Source: Demequina rhizosphaerae (lineage in GTDB: Bacteria; Actinomycetota; Actinomycetes; Actinomycetales; Demequinaceae). Taken from it: a stretch of DNA of 64,000 nucleotides. Position 1 is the stretch's first letter. Each line of letters starts with the position of its first letter. Shown in pieces: positions 25,774 to 34,959 of the stretch. Under the pieces are notes generated by a model. That model saw only the letters and a list, made by a program, of their open reading frames with translations, made no database searches and had not been told where the DNA came from. The position numbers and the translations under genes were made by a program. The DNA lies in assembly GCF_000971255.1 (NCBI RefSeq), contig NZ_BBMC01000002.1:310001-374000 (forward strand), read 5' to 3'.

Positions 25774-26748
25774 TCACGAGCGCCGCGGCACCGGCAGCAC
25801 CAGCCACGCGGCGCGCGACCAGTGCCCGAGGGCGGGCAGCCGGCCCGCGTCGGGCCGCAGGTCGGCGTCGGCGAGGGGCAGCACCGCGCCCGCGCTCGGC
25901 TCGTAGACGCGGAAGCCGTCGCCGGTGTCCGCGACGAGCAGCACGACGTGCCGCGGGATCACGGAGTCGAGCCCGAGCGACGAGTCGCCCGCCGTGAACA
26001 TCGGCACCGGGATGCCGTCGCCGAGCGCGCGCCGCGCGTGCGCGAGCAGCGGTGCGAGCGCCTCCGGCGACGAGTCGTCGACCAGCGAGCCGCGGAAGAG
26101 CAGGCCCGCGAAGCGCGTCGAGTCGTCGACCTTCCACGGGGGTGTCCCGAGCGAGCGCGGCCACGCGACGGGCCCGACCGCCGAGGCGGTCGTCTGCGCG
26201 TGGATGACCCGCTGCAGCGCGTGCCAGCGCTCCTCGATCGTGAGGGTCTCGAAGCCCTCGGCCTCGGCGTGGAGCGCCTCGGACGGCTCGTACCCGGCCA
26301 GCGCGCGGCCGGTCGCGATCCACAGCGCGACGAACGGGTCGCCGACCATGAGCATGACGGCCATCGTCGCGGCGCCGCACGTCGTCTGGTCCACCTGGCG
26401 CGCGCGGACGCCGCCCCACTCGAGCGCGCCGGTCGACTCGCCCTGCGGATGGGCGACGATGCGCCGCGTCTCCTCCCCCAGCCCGTCCCACGCGGCGGCG
26501 AGCGCCGCGACGGCGGGGATGGGCGCCCCGGAGGCGACCGCGCGGTGCAGGACCGGCGCATCGTCCGCCATCTGGTCGCGTGAAACCTCGAGCGCCTTGG
26601 CGTCGGCGGCGGAGGCGCGGTCGACGGCGCGCTGGAAGGCGCGCTCGAACAGCCCCTCGAGGGCGGCGACGTCCTCGGGCGGGCGCCGCTCGGACAGCCC
26701 GAGCAGGCCCGCCGCGCGGGCCGCCACGGCGGTGAGCGTCCAGGCCAT
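25774..26748 (-). CDS. Uncharacterised protein with peptidase C39-like Cys/His motifs
   Basis: I do not recognise this 324-residue protein as a named family. It begins directly after the deoA stop with no spacer, so it is coupled to the nucleoside operon. Residues 117-130 (RQVDQTTCGAATMA) match the active-site cysteine box of C39-like papain-fold peptidases, with Cys124; His267 in IPRHVVLLV and the YEPSAG stretch at 282-287 fit the His and third polar position, although Glu replaces the usual Asp/Asn. No signal peptide or strong membrane segment is seen. It may be a cysteine hydrolase or a catalytically changed relative; a link with nucleosides is only positional. GAC-GAT-GCG at 26557 is a dispersed-motif copy. 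Confidence 0.6.
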   Translation of the reverse strand: MAWTLTAVAARAAGLLGLSERRPPEDVAALEGLFERAFQRAVDRASAADAKALEVSRDQMADDAPVLHRAVASGAPIPAVAALAAAWDGLGEETRRIVAHPQGESTGALEWGGVRARQVDQTTCGAATMAVMLMVGDPFVALWIATGRALAGYEPSEALHAEAEGFETLTIEERWHALQRVIHAQTTASAVGPVAWPRSLGTPPWKVDDSTRFAGLLFRGSLVDDSSPEALAPLLAHARRALGDGIPVPMFTAGDSSLGLDSVIPRHVVLLVADTGDGFRVYEPSAGAVLPLADADLRPDAGRLPALGHWSRAAWLVLPVPRRS

Positions 26749-28062
26749 CTAGCGGGTGTGCGCGCCGACGGCGTCGAGGATGATGCTGCGCTCGACCGAC
26801 CCGCCCGGGGTGATGTCGAGCGTGCCGTCGCCGCCGCAGGCCTCGGCCAGCGCGGCCAGGCCGCGGGGCATGCGGTCCTCGGTCTCCGTGTGGAGGGTCA
26901 TGACGACGTCCCCGGCGCGCACCTCGTCGCCGACGACCTTGTGCAGGTACACGCCCGCGGACGCCTGCACGGGGTCCTCCTTGCGCGCGCGGCCGGCGCC
27001 CAGGCGCCACGCCGCGACGCCGACGCCCATGGCGTCCATGCGGGTGATGACGCCGTCGCGGTCGGCGCGCACCTCCTCGACGTGCGGCGCGTCCGGCATC
27101 GGCGCGTCCGGGTCGCCGCCCTGCGCGGCGATCATGCGCCGCCACGCGTCCATCGCGCGGCCGTCCTTGAGCGCATCGGCCGGGTCGACGTCGGTGACGC
27201 CCGCGCCGGCGAGCATCTCGCGCGCGAGGGCGAGCGTGAGCTCGACGACGTCGTCGGGGCCGCCGCCCGCGAGCACGTCGACGGACTCGGTGACCTCGAG
27301 GCCGTTGCCGATGCCGCGGCCCAGCGGGGTCGACATGTCCGTGAGCAGCGCGGAGGTCACCACGCCCGCGTCGGTGCCCAGGTCGACCATGGTGCGCGCG
27401 AGCTCGAGCGCCTGGTCGAGGTCCTTCATGAACGCGCCGGTGCCGACCTTGACGTCGAGCACGAGCACGCCCGTGCCCTCGGCGATCTTCTTGCTCATGA
27501 TGGACGAGGCGATGAGCGGGATGGCCTCGACCGTCCCGGTGACGTCGCGCAGCGCGTAGAGCTTCTTGTCCGCGGGGGCGAGGCCCGAGCCGGCCGCGCA
27601 GATGACCGCGCCGACGTCCTCGAGCTGCGCCAGCATCTCCTCGTTCGAGAGCGCGGCGCGCCAGCCGGGGATCGACTCGAGCTTGTCGAGGGTGCCGCCC
27701 GTGTGGCCGAGGCCGCGCCCGGACAGTTGCGGCACCGCGACGCCGCACGCCGCGACGAGCGGGGCGAGCGGCAGCGTGATCTTGTCGCCCACGCCGCCGG
27801 TGGAGTGCTTGTCCGCGGTGGGGCGGGACAGCGACGAGAAGTCGAGCCGCTCCCCCGTGTCGATCATCGCCTGGGTCCAGCGCGCGATCTCGGCGCGGCT
27901 CATGCCGCGCTGGAGGATCGCCATCGCGAGCGAGCTCATCTGCTCGTCCGCGACCGCGCCGCGCGTGTAGGCGTCGACCACCCAGTCGATCTGGTCGTCG
28001 GTCAGGGTGCCGCCGTCCCGCTTGACGCGGATGACGTCGACGGCGTCGTGGCGCTCGGCCAT
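26749..28062 (-). CDS. deoA: Thymidine phosphorylase
   Basis: DeoA splits thymidine or deoxyuridine with phosphate to base and deoxyribose-1-phosphate. The 437-residue protein has the family signature region: DKHSTGGVGDK, LSGRGLGHTGGTLDKLESIPG, SSIMSKKIAEGTG and LDVKVGTGAFMK. The ATG shares a base with the cdd stop (TGATG), placing deoA immediately behind cytidine deaminase. The C39-like gene follows without a gap. Its sugar phosphate product would go to the mutase and DeoC encoded nearby. Confidence 0.95.
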   Translation of the reverse strand: MAERHDAVDVIRVKRDGGTLTDDQIDWVVDAYTRGAVADEQMSSLAMAILQRGMSRAEIARWTQAMIDTGERLDFSSLSRPTADKHSTGGVGDKITLPLAPLVAACGVAVPQLSGRGLGHTGGTLDKLESIPGWRAALSNEEMLAQLEDVGAVICAAGSGLAPADKKLYALRDVTGTVEAIPLIASSIMSKKIAEGTGVLVLDVKVGTGAFMKDLDQALELARTMVDLGTDAGVVTSALLTDMSTPLGRGIGNGLEVTESVDVLAGGGPDDVVELTLALAREMLAGAGVTDVDPADALKDGRAMDAWRRMIAAQGGDPDAPMPDAPHVEEVRADRDGVITRMDAMGVGVAAWRLGAGRARKEDPVQASAGVYLHKVVGDEVRAGDVVMTLHTETEDRMPRGLAALAEACGGDGTLDITPGGSVERSIILDAVGAHTR

Positions 28063-28460
28063 CAGCCCTCCTCGAGGTGCTGGGGCCCGAAGGCCCACGG
28101 AAGAAGATCGTCCAGGGTGAGGGTGCCCTCGGGCCCGTCGATGAGCAGGGCGGGGCCGCCGAACTCGTACAGCAGCTGCCGGCAGCGGCCGCACGGCTGG
28201 AGCGGCGCGCCCGCCGCGTCGACGCACGCGAACGCGACGAGGCGCCTGCCCAGGGCGTCCGTGTGCAGCTTCGACACGAGCGCGCACTCGGCGCACAGCG
28301 TGAGCCCGTAGCTGGCGTTCTCGACGTTGGCGCCGGTCACCACCTGCCCGGTGTCGGTGAGCGCCGCGGCGCCCACCCGGTACTTCGAGTAGGGCACGTA
28401 GGCCCGCTCGCTCGCCTCGCGCGCCTTGGCGCGGAGGAGCTCCCAGTCGACGTCGGTCAT
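28062..28460 (-). CDS. cdd: Cytidine deaminase
   Basis: Cdd converts cytidine and deoxycytidine to uridine and deoxyuridine. The 132-residue protein holds the zinc site of the family: NVENASYGLTLCAECAL (Cys and catalytic Glu) and PLQPCGRCRQLL (two further cysteines). It is four bases behind the ABC permease and overlaps deoA by one base, so import and the first catabolic steps are on one mRNA. Confidence 0.96.
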   Translation of the reverse strand: MTDVDWELLRAKAREASERAYVPYSKYRVGAAALTDTGQVVTGANVENASYGLTLCAECALVSKLHTDALGRRLVAFACVDAAGAPLQPCGRCRQLLYEFGGPALLIDGPEGTLTLDDLLPWAFGPQHLEEG

Positions 28461-28464
28461 CGTC

Positions 28465-29754
28465 CTACTTCTTGTAGGGGATGCCCTCGGAGGCCGGCGG
28501 GCGGGCGTGACCCACGAGGCCGGCGACGGCGAAGATGGTCGCGAGGTACGGGGTCATGGCGAGGAACTGCGACGGGATCGGGGAGCCGATCGCGCCCAGC
28601 TGCACGCGCAGCGCGTCCGCGAAGCCGAAGAGCAGCGCCGCGGCGAGCGCGCCGCGCGGGCTCCACCGGCCGAGGATCATCGCGGCCAGCGCGATATAGC
28701 CCTTGCCGGCCGTCATCTCCTTGCCGAACGCGAGGCCCGACGCGACCGTGAAGAACGCGCCGCCGAGGCCGGCGACCGCGCCGCCCAGCACAGTGTTGCG
28801 GATGCGGGTGCGGTTGACCTGGATGCCCACGGTGTCCGCGGCCTTGGGGTGCTCGCCGACGGCGCGCACGCGCAGGCCCCAGCGGGACTTGAAGAGCATG
28901 ATCTGCAGCACCGCGACGGCGACGTACAGGATGTAGACCAGCAGGTTCTGGTTGAAGAGCACCGGGCCGAGGACCGGGATCTTCGACAGCAGCGGGATCG
29001 GCAGCTTCTCGAGGCCGATCGGCTGGTTGAGCGACGGGTCGTCGCTCATCAGCGTGCTGAAGAAGAAGCCGGTGAGGCCGACGACAAGCATGTTGAGCAC
29101 CACGCCGACGACGATCTGGTTGACCCAGTACTTGGTGGCGAAGATCGCCAGCAGCAGGCCGACCAGGGCGCCCGCGACGGGCGCCGCGATGAGGCCCGCG
29201 TACGCGTTGCCGGCCATCGAGCCGATGAGCGCCGCGAGGAAGGCGCCGGCGAGCAGCTGGCCCTCGATCGCGATGTTGATGATGCCGGAGCGCTCGCAGA
29301 GCGTGCCGGCGAGGGCGCCGAAGACGAGCGGCACGGCGAGGAAAAGCGAGCTGGTGAGCAGGCCGGTCAGCTGGATGCTGGTGGCCTCGCGGCCGGCGCC
29401 CGCCCACGTGAGCAGCGCGCCCATGATCGCCATGCCGTAGACGATGGGCAGCCAGATCCCGACCTTGCGACGCTGGTTCGCGCGGTACGCGACCCAGCCG
29501 GCGAGCGCGAGGCCGACGAGCGACAGCAGGATCGCCGCGAGCTCCGACGGCACCGTGAGGCTCGGCAGCTGGATGAAGTCCGTCTTGCGCGCGATCACGA
29601 ACCTCGTGGTCGAGCCGGCCGGCGTGCCGAAGCCGAAGAAGATCAGCGACAGCAGCGCGATCACGCCGAGGGCGATCGCGGCGCCCCACTTCTTGGGCGG
29701 GATGGGGGCACCCGACACCGGGGCGGCGGGGGCGTCGGCGACGGTCGCGGTCAT
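28465..29754 (-). CDS. Nucleoside ABC transporter permease (NupQ/YufQ-like)
   Basis: This 429-residue membrane protein has about ten hydrophobic segments and the BPD_transp_2 domain. Typical stretches are FGALAGTLCERSGIINIAIEGQLLAGAF, known from RbsC/BmpC permeases, and GWGLRVRAVGEHPKAADTVGI, the cytoplasmic EAA-like loop that contacts the ATPase. It overlaps the other permease gene by ATGA. The two permeases form a heterodimer that imports nucleosides delivered by the binding lipoprotein. Confidence 0.92.
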   Translation of the reverse strand: MTATVADAPAAPVSGAPIPPKKWGAAIALGVIALLSLIFFGFGTPAGSTTRFVIARKTDFIQLPSLTVPSELAAILLSLVGLALAGWVAYRANQRRKVGIWLPIVYGMAIMGALLTWAGAGREATSIQLTGLLTSSLFLAVPLVFGALAGTLCERSGIINIAIEGQLLAGAFLAALIGSMAGNAYAGLIAAPVAGALVGLLLAIFATKYWVNQIVVGVVLNMLVVGLTGFFFSTLMSDDPSLNQPIGLEKLPIPLLSKIPVLGPVLFNQNLLVYILYVAVAVLQIMLFKSRWGLRVRAVGEHPKAADTVGIQVNRTRIRNTVLGGAVAGLGGAFFTVASGLAFGKEMTAGKGYIALAAMILGRWSPRGALAAALLFGFADALRVQLGAIGSPIPSQFLAMTPYLATIFAVAGLVGHARPPASEGIPYKK

Positions 29755-30977
29755 GCCGCCACCTCCTTCTCGTGGGCGGGGGCGGGCAACCGGAACATTG
29801 CGCGGACCAGGGGCGGCGCCGCGATGAACAGCACGATGAGCGCCTGGATCACGACGACGATGTCGACCGGGAGGCCGGCGTTGACCTGGAGCGACGGGCC
29901 GGAGGCCTGGAGGCCGCCGAACAGGATCGCGGCGAGCACGATGCCGAGCGGCCGGGAGCGGCCGAGCAGCGCGACCGTGATCGCGTCGAAGCCGAGCGTT
30001 CCCGCGACCGCATCCGTGAGGAACTTCTGGGTGCCGAGCACCGGAGCGGAGCCCGCGAGGCCCGCGAGACCACCGGCGATCACCATCGTGATGATCGTCG
30101 CGGTGCCGATGTTCATGCCCGCCGTGCGCGCCGCGCTCGGGTTGGCGCCCACGGCGCGCAGGCGGAAGCCGAGGGTCGAGCGCTCCATCAGCCACCACGC
30201 GCCCCACGCGCACGCGAGCGCGAGAAGGAAGCCGAGGTGCAGGTTGAACTGCACCCCGAGGATCTTCGGGTACTGCGCCGTCTCGGCGACGAAAGGCGAG
30301 ATGGGGTTGTCGCTGCCCTCGCGCTGGAAGGCATCGAGCGACAGCAGCCATGCCACGAGGTACAGCGCGACGTAGTTGAGCATGATCGTGACGATCACCT
30401 CGTGCGCGCCGCGCTTGGCCTTGAGGATGCCGGGGATGAAGCCCCACAGGGCGCCGCCGACCGCGCAGCCGATCACGGCGAGCAGCAGGTGGAGGCCGGC
30501 GGGGAGGCTGAACGCGAAGCCGATGTAGGCCCCGAAGGTGGCGCCCATGAGCAGCTGGCCCTGGGCACCGATGTTGAACAGGCCCGCGCGGAAGCCGATG
30601 CCGAGGCCGAGACCCGCGAAGATCAGGGGCGTCGCCATGGTGAGCGTCTGGGTGAGCGGCTTGATGACGCCCGCGAAGGACGAGGCCTCGAGGTTGAGGA
30701 CGGCGCCGTTGAACATCGAGGAGTACGCGGATCCGAGGGCGTCGCCGATCGCGGAGAAGGTGTCGCCCGGACGCGAGAAGAAGTACGCGGCGGACTCGCG
30801 GACCGCCTCGTCCGCGAAGATGATGAGCACGCCGCCGATGATCATCGACGCGACGATCGCCATGAAGACGACCATGGACGAGCTCTCGACGATCTCCCTC
30901 AGCGCGCGGCGCCAGCGGTCCTCCGGCGGGGCACCCTCGTCGGGCCGGTCCTCGGTGGTCTGGCTGTCGGCGCTCAC
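29751..30977 (-). CDS. Nucleoside ABC transporter permease (NupP/YufP-like)
   Basis: The second permease has 408 residues and the same domain type. Landmarks are FAGLGLGIGFRAGLFNIGAQGQLL in the middle and LGFRLRAVGANPSAARTAGM as the ATPase-contact loop. The first 35 residues are hydrophilic and acidic before the first membrane helix. It overlaps the ATPase gene upstream and the other permease downstream by ATGA, so their stoichiometry is probably set by translational coupling. Confidence 0.92.
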   Translation of the reverse strand: MSADSQTTEDRPDEGAPPEDRWRRALREIVESSSMVVFMAIVASMIIGGVLIIFADEAVRESAAYFFSRPGDTFSAIGDALGSAYSSMFNGAVLNLEASSFAGVIKPLTQTLTMATPLIFAGLGLGIGFRAGLFNIGAQGQLLMGATFGAYIGFAFSLPAGLHLLLAVIGCAVGGALWGFIPGILKAKRGAHEVIVTIMLNYVALYLVAWLLSLDAFQREGSDNPISPFVAETAQYPKILGVQFNLHLGFLLALACAWGAWWLMERSTLGFRLRAVGANPSAARTAGMNIGTATIITMVIAGGLAGLAGSAPVLGTQKFLTDAVAGTLGFDAITVALLGRSRPLGIVLAAILFGGLQASGPSLQVNAGLPVDIVVVIQALIVLFIAAPPLVRAMFRLPAPAHEKEVAA

Positions 30978-32491
30978 GCCGCCTCCTCCTCGTCGTGGGC
31001 GCCGGCCATCATGAGGCCGAGCGTGTCGCGGTCGGTGTCCGGCGGCACGATGCCGACGATCCGGCCGTGGTACATGACCGCGATGCGGTCGGCGAGCGCG
31101 ACCACCTCGTCGAGCTCGGCGCTCACGATGATGACGGCGGCGCCGGAGTCGCGCTCGGCGACGATGCGCTTGTGGACGAACTCGATCGACCCGACGTCCA
31201 GGCCGCGGGTCGGGTTCGAGGCGATGAGCAGCTTGAGCGGGCGGGACAGCTCGCGCGCGAGCACCACCTTCTGCTGGTTGCCGCCCGACAGCGAGCCGGT
31301 GGTCTGGTCGATGCCGGTCGCGCGGACGTCGAACTGCTCGACGTGCTTGCGCGCCTCGTCGGCGATCACCTTGGGCTGCAGGGCACCGCCCTTGGCGTAG
31401 GGGGCCTTGTCGTGCACGTCGAGGATGAGGTTGTTCGCGATCGTCATGCTCGCGACGATGCCGTCCTCGGTGCGGTCCTCCGGGACGAAGCCGATGCCGG
31501 AGTGCAGCACCTCCTTGATCGTGCGGCCGGTGATGACCTCGCCGTCGAGCGTGGCGTTGCCCGCGTCGGTCGGCACCACGCCGAGGAGCGCCTCCGTGAG
31601 CTCGGTCTGGCCGTTGCCCTGGACGCCGGCGATCGCGAGGATCTCGCCCGCCTTGACCTCGAAGGAGACGTCGTCGAGCTGGACGATGCCCGCGGCGTCG
31701 ACCACGGTGAGGCCGTCGACCTCGAGCATCGTCTCGCCGGGCTTCGCGGGCTCCTTGTCCACGCGCATCGTGACGGCGCGGCCGACCATGAGCGAGGCGA
31801 GCTCCTCCTGCGAGGCCGTCGGCTCGGCGGTGCCCACGACCTTGCCGCGACGGATCACGGTGATCGTGTCGGCGACGGCCTGCACCTCGCGGAGCTTGTG
31901 GGTGATGAGCACGACGGCCGTGCCGGCGTCGCGGAGGTCCTTGACGATGCCGAGCAGCTCGTCGGTCTCCTGGGGCGTGAGCACGGCGGTGGGCTCGTCC
32001 AGGATCAGCAGCGACGCGTCGCGCGACAGCGCCTTGATGATCTCGACCCGCTGCTGCGCGCCCACCGGGAGGTCCTCGATGACGGCGTCGGGGTCGACGT
32101 TGAAGTTGAAGCGCTCGGAGATCTCGCGGACCTTCGCGCGGGCCGCCTCGACGTCGAGGAGCTTCGCGGGTCCGCGCACGTCCTCGTGGCCGAGCATCAC
32201 GTTCTCGGCGACGGTGAACGGGTGCACGAGCATGAAGTGCTGGTGCACCATGCCGATGCCGGCCGCCATGGCATCGCCCGGGCCGTCGAAGACGACCGGC
32301 TCGTCGTCGAGCAGCACCTCGCCCTCGTCGGCGTCGTACAGGCCGAACAGCACGTTCATGAGCGTCGACTTGCCGGCGCCGTTCTCGCCCAGGAGGGCGT
32401 GGACGGTTCCGGGCTCGACCACGAGGTCGATCCGGTCGTTCGCGGTGAAGTCTCCGAAGCGCTTGGTGATACCGCGGAGCTCGAGTTTCAC
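30974..32491 (-). CDS. Nucleoside ABC transporter ATP-binding protein (double ATPase)
   Basis: This 505-residue protein contains two ATPase domains, as in sugar and nucleoside importers (RbsA/NupO type). The first has Walker A GENGAGKST, signature VGAQQRVEI and Walker B LLILDEPTAVLTP. The second has a degenerate Walker A GVQGNGQTE, signature LSGGNQQK and LIASNPTRGLD in place of a full Walker B. Such asymmetry is normal for the family. The start is GTG at 32491 with GGGAGG close upstream. It works with the two permeases and the lipoprotein of this operon. Confidence 0.94.
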   Translation of the reverse strand: MKLELRGITKRFGDFTANDRIDLVVEPGTVHALLGENGAGKSTLMNVLFGLYDADEGEVLLDDEPVVFDGPGDAMAAGIGMVHQHFMLVHPFTVAENVMLGHEDVRGPAKLLDVEAARAKVREISERFNFNVDPDAVIEDLPVGAQQRVEIIKALSRDASLLILDEPTAVLTPQETDELLGIVKDLRDAGTAVVLITHKLREVQAVADTITVIRRGKVVGTAEPTASQEELASLMVGRAVTMRVDKEPAKPGETMLEVDGLTVVDAAGIVQLDDVSFEVKAGEILAIAGVQGNGQTELTEALLGVVPTDAGNATLDGEVITGRTIKEVLHSGIGFVPEDRTEDGIVASMTIANNLILDVHDKAPYAKGGALQPKVIADEARKHVEQFDVRATGIDQTTGSLSGGNQQKVVLARELSRPLKLLIASNPTRGLDVGSIEFVHKRIVAERDSGAAVIIVSAELDEVVALADRIAVMYHGRIVGIVPPDTDRDTLGLMMAGAHDEEEAA

Positions 32492-32598
32492 AGGGGTCCT
32501 CCCACGTCTTTGCCCGGACTCAACCGAGCCTACTAGCGGAGACGGCAAGGGGCGCGCCACAGGCCAGGCCCGTGGCGCGCCCCCGCGCTGGTGGTTCT

Positions 32599-33678
32599 TT
32601 AGGAGAGGTCGACCGAGATCGAGCCGTCGATGATGCCGGCCTTGATCGTGTCGAGCTCGGTGAGGACCGCGTCGGACACGGTGCCCTCGGCGAAGTCCGC
32701 GACGCCCACGCCCTCGTTCTCGAGCGTGCCGACGTAGGGCTCGGTCGAGAAGCCCGCGTCGATGGTCTCGGAGATCGTGTCGAAGACCGAGTTGCCGATG
32801 TTCTTCAGCACCGAGGTGAAGATGATGTCGGCGTAGTCGGTGGTGAGGGTCCAGTCGGAGTCCACACCGATCAGCCACGCGTCACCGGCGGACTCGACAG
32901 CGGCCGCGGCGCCGAGGCCCACGGGGCCCGCGACGGGCATGACGATGTCGGCGCCCTGGTCCAGGAACGTCTCGGTGACGTTCTTGCCCTTGGCCTGGTC
33001 GGAGAAGTCACCGGTGAACTGGCCGTCGGTGCCGTCCCAGCCGAGGACCTTGACGTCGGCCGAGTTGGTGTCGTTGTAGTAGTTCGCGCCGGCGAGGTAG
33101 CCGTCCATGAAGATGGTGACCGACGGGATGTTCATGCCGCCGAAGGTCGAGATGGTGCCGCCGGTCACGCTGGACGCGGCGTAGCCCGCGAGGAACGAGG
33201 CCTCGTCGGTCTCGAAGGTGATCGGCTTGATGTTCGGGGCGTCGATCTCGCCGTCGAAGTCGTTGTCCGCGAGGTCGTCGATGATCGCGAAGTGGACGTC
33301 CGGGTTCGCGAGCGCCGCGTCCACGGTCGCCTGCGAGAGCAGGAAGCCGACGGTGATGATGAGGTCGCAGCCGGCGGCGACCTGGGCCTCGATGTTCGGG
33401 CCGAAGTCGGCCTCGGTGGAGGACTCGGCCGAGGCGATCTCGATGCCGAGCTCCGACTCCGCGCGGGTCAGGCCCTCGTAGCCGGACTGGTTGAACGACT
33501 GGTCGTCGAAGCCGCCCGAGTCGGAGACCATGCAGGCCTTGAAGTCGACGGTCTCGGCGGGGGCGCCGGTGTCGGCGGTGGCCGACGAGGAGGTCTCCTC
33601 CTCGGGGGCGGACGCACAGGCGGCCAGGGCGAGCGCCGAGATCGCGGCGACCGCACCCACACGGATGGTGTTCTTCAT
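32599..33678 (-). CDS. BMP-family nucleoside-binding lipoprotein
   Basis: This 359-residue protein is the extracellular binding component of the importer. It has a signal peptide with lipobox LAAC (Cys21), a Ser/Thr/Glu-rich linker and the BMP/PnrA domain starting DFKACMVSDSGGFDDQSFNQ, a stretch typical of nucleoside-binding members. I start it at 33678, where the signal peptide begins and AAGGGAAG lies upstream; eight further in-frame residues are possible. It is the first gene of the operon and is separated from the ATPase by 107 bases, which may allow it to be made in excess. Confidence 0.94.
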   Translation of the reverse strand: MKNTIRVGAVAAISALALAACASAPEEETSSSATADTGAPAETVDFKACMVSDSGGFDDQSFNQSGYEGLTRAESELGIEIASAESSTEADFGPNIEAQVAAGCDLIITVGFLLSQATVDAALANPDVHFAIIDDLADNDFDGEIDAPNIKPITFETDEASFLAGYAASSVTGGTISTFGGMNIPSVTIFMDGYLAGANYYNDTNSADVKVLGWDGTDGQFTGDFSDQAKGKNVTETFLDQGADIVMPVAGPVGLGAAAAVESAGDAWLIGVDSDWTLTTDYADIIFTSVLKNIGNSVFDTISETIDAGFSTEPYVGTLENEGVGVADFAEGTVSDAVLTELDTIKAGIIDGSISVDLS

Positions 33679-33727
33679 CAGGTGTCTTCCCTTAGCTGTC
33701 ATGCCCGGCTGCCACCGGGCGGGAGTA

Positions 33728-33747
33728 GTACGGGGTCATCGTACGGG
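33728..33747. repeat. Direct repeat GTACGGG, possible operator of the nucleoside operon
   Basis: GTACGGG occurs at 33728-33734 and 33741-33747, thirteen bases apart, in the presumed promoter region of the binding-lipoprotein gene. No regulator is identified. Confidence 0.25.
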
Positions 33748-33774
33748 CGTCTATGTTACGAACGGTCGCCTGCA

Positions 33775-33792
33775 CGTTGCGCCTTCGCAACG
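33775..33792. terminator. Hairpin downstream of manC
   Basis: CGTTGCG and CGCAACG form a 7-bp stem around the tetraloop CCTT, 14 bases after the manC stop on the minus strand. It probably ends the manC transcript before the nucleoside operon promoter. Confidence 0.5.
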
Positions 33793-33805
33793 ATTCCGTG
33801 ATGTT

Positions 33806-34906
33806 TCAGGACTCGGCGAGCGCCGCGGCGGCGTCCTTCACGCGCTGCGCGGCGGATCGCACGGTCACGAGGATGGCCTCGTCGGACTCGACCACCACCG
33901 CATCGTCCACGCCCACGACGACGACCGGCTTGGTGCCGCCCACGACGAGGGGGCCGCGCGCGGCGACGGTCGCGACCGGGAGGTCGCGGCCGATGGCCAC
34001 GGTGCCGTCCTCGGCGCCCGAGAGCTCGGCGAGCGAGTCGAAGTCGCCGACGTCGTGCCACTCGAACGCGCCGGGGACCACGGCGACGCCGCCGGCCGCG
34101 GCGACGGGCTCCGCGATCGCGTGGTCGATCGCGATCTTGGTGAGCGTGGGCCACACGCGGGCGAGGACCTCGGCGCGCTCGGGCCCGTCCCACGCCTCGG
34201 CGATCTCGCGGACGCCCGCGGCGAGGGTCGGCTGCAGGCGGTCGAGGTGGCCGAGCAGCACGTCGGTGCGCATCACGAACATGCCCGCGTTCCAGGCGTA
34301 GCCGCCGCGCGCGAGCATGCCTGCGGCAGTCTCGGCGTCGGGCTTCTCGGTGAAGGCGGCGACCTCGCGGGCCTCGCCCGACAGCGGGGCGCCCATCTCG
34401 ATGTAGCCGAAGGCGGTGGACGGCTCGGTCGGCTCGATGCCGATGACGACGACCTTGCCGTCGCGGGCGACGCGGGCCGCCTCGCGCACGGTGGCGCGGA
34501 ACGCGTCGCCGTCGGGGATGAGGTGGTCCGCCGCGAACGAGGCCATCACGGCCGCTCCCCAGCGCTTCTCGATGAGCGCGGCCGCGAGCGCGATGGCGGC
34601 CATCGAGTCGCGCGGGCTGGGCTCGGTGACGAGGTTGGCGGCCGGCACGTCGGGCACCTGGGCGGCGACCGCATCGGCGTGCCGCTCGCCCGTCACGATC
34701 ATCACGCGCTCCGACAGGGGGCTCACGCGCGCGACCGTCTCCTGGATGAGCGTCGCTCCGGTGCCGAGCAGGTCGAGCAGGAACTTGGGCCGGTGGGGCT
34801 GCGACAGCGGCCACAGGCGGGACCCCACTCCGCCCGCGGGGATCACGGTGATCAGATCGTCTACGAGATCGGACACGATTCGCGCGTTGGTGTTCTCAGC
34901 CCTCAT
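33806..34906 (-). CDS. manC: Mannose-1-phosphate guanylyltransferase
   Basis: The enzyme makes GDP-mannose from mannose-1-phosphate and GTP for glycan synthesis. The 366-residue protein shows the nucleotidyltransferase motif VIPAGGVGSRLWPLS, PKFLLDLL with the sugar-phosphate lysine, and FVEKPD-like AFTEKPDAETA, followed by FEWHDVGDFDSL. The ATG at 34906 has a -10 TAGTGT seven bases upstream; an upstream in-frame start at 34966 would run into the sdhC region and is less likely. It is divergent from the sdh operon. Confidence 0.92.
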   Translation of the reverse strand: MRAENTNARIVSDLVDDLITVIPAGGVGSRLWPLSQPHRPKFLLDLLGTGATLIQETVARVSPLSERVMIVTGERHADAVAAQVPDVPAANLVTEPSPRDSMAAIALAAALIEKRWGAAVMASFAADHLIPDGDAFRATVREAARVARDGKVVVIGIEPTEPSTAFGYIEMGAPLSGEAREVAAFTEKPDAETAAGMLARGGYAWNAGMFVMRTDVLLGHLDRLQPTLAAGVREIAEAWDGPERAEVLARVWPTLTKIAIDHAIAEPVAAAGGVAVVPGAFEWHDVGDFDSLAELSGAEDGTVAIGRDLPVATVAARGPLVVGGTKPVVVVGVDDAVVVESDEAILVTVRSAAQRVKDAAAALAES

Positions 34907-34913
34907 GGCGACC

Positions 34914-34919
34914 ACACTA
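34914..34919 (-). promoter_or_regulatory. -10 element of manC (leaderless)
   Basis: On the minus strand TAGTGT ends seven bases before the manC ATG. Confidence 0.45.
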
Positions 34920-34959
34920 GGATGGCCGTCAAGCCCGGAGAAGTGCTGTGAGGAGACCC

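Noticed and set aside
34922-34951. Nine-codon frame (MAVKPGEVL) before sdhC as a leader peptide
   Set aside because: It overlaps the alternative sdhC GTG but has no ribosome-binding site or well-spaced -10 of its own; too weak to call.
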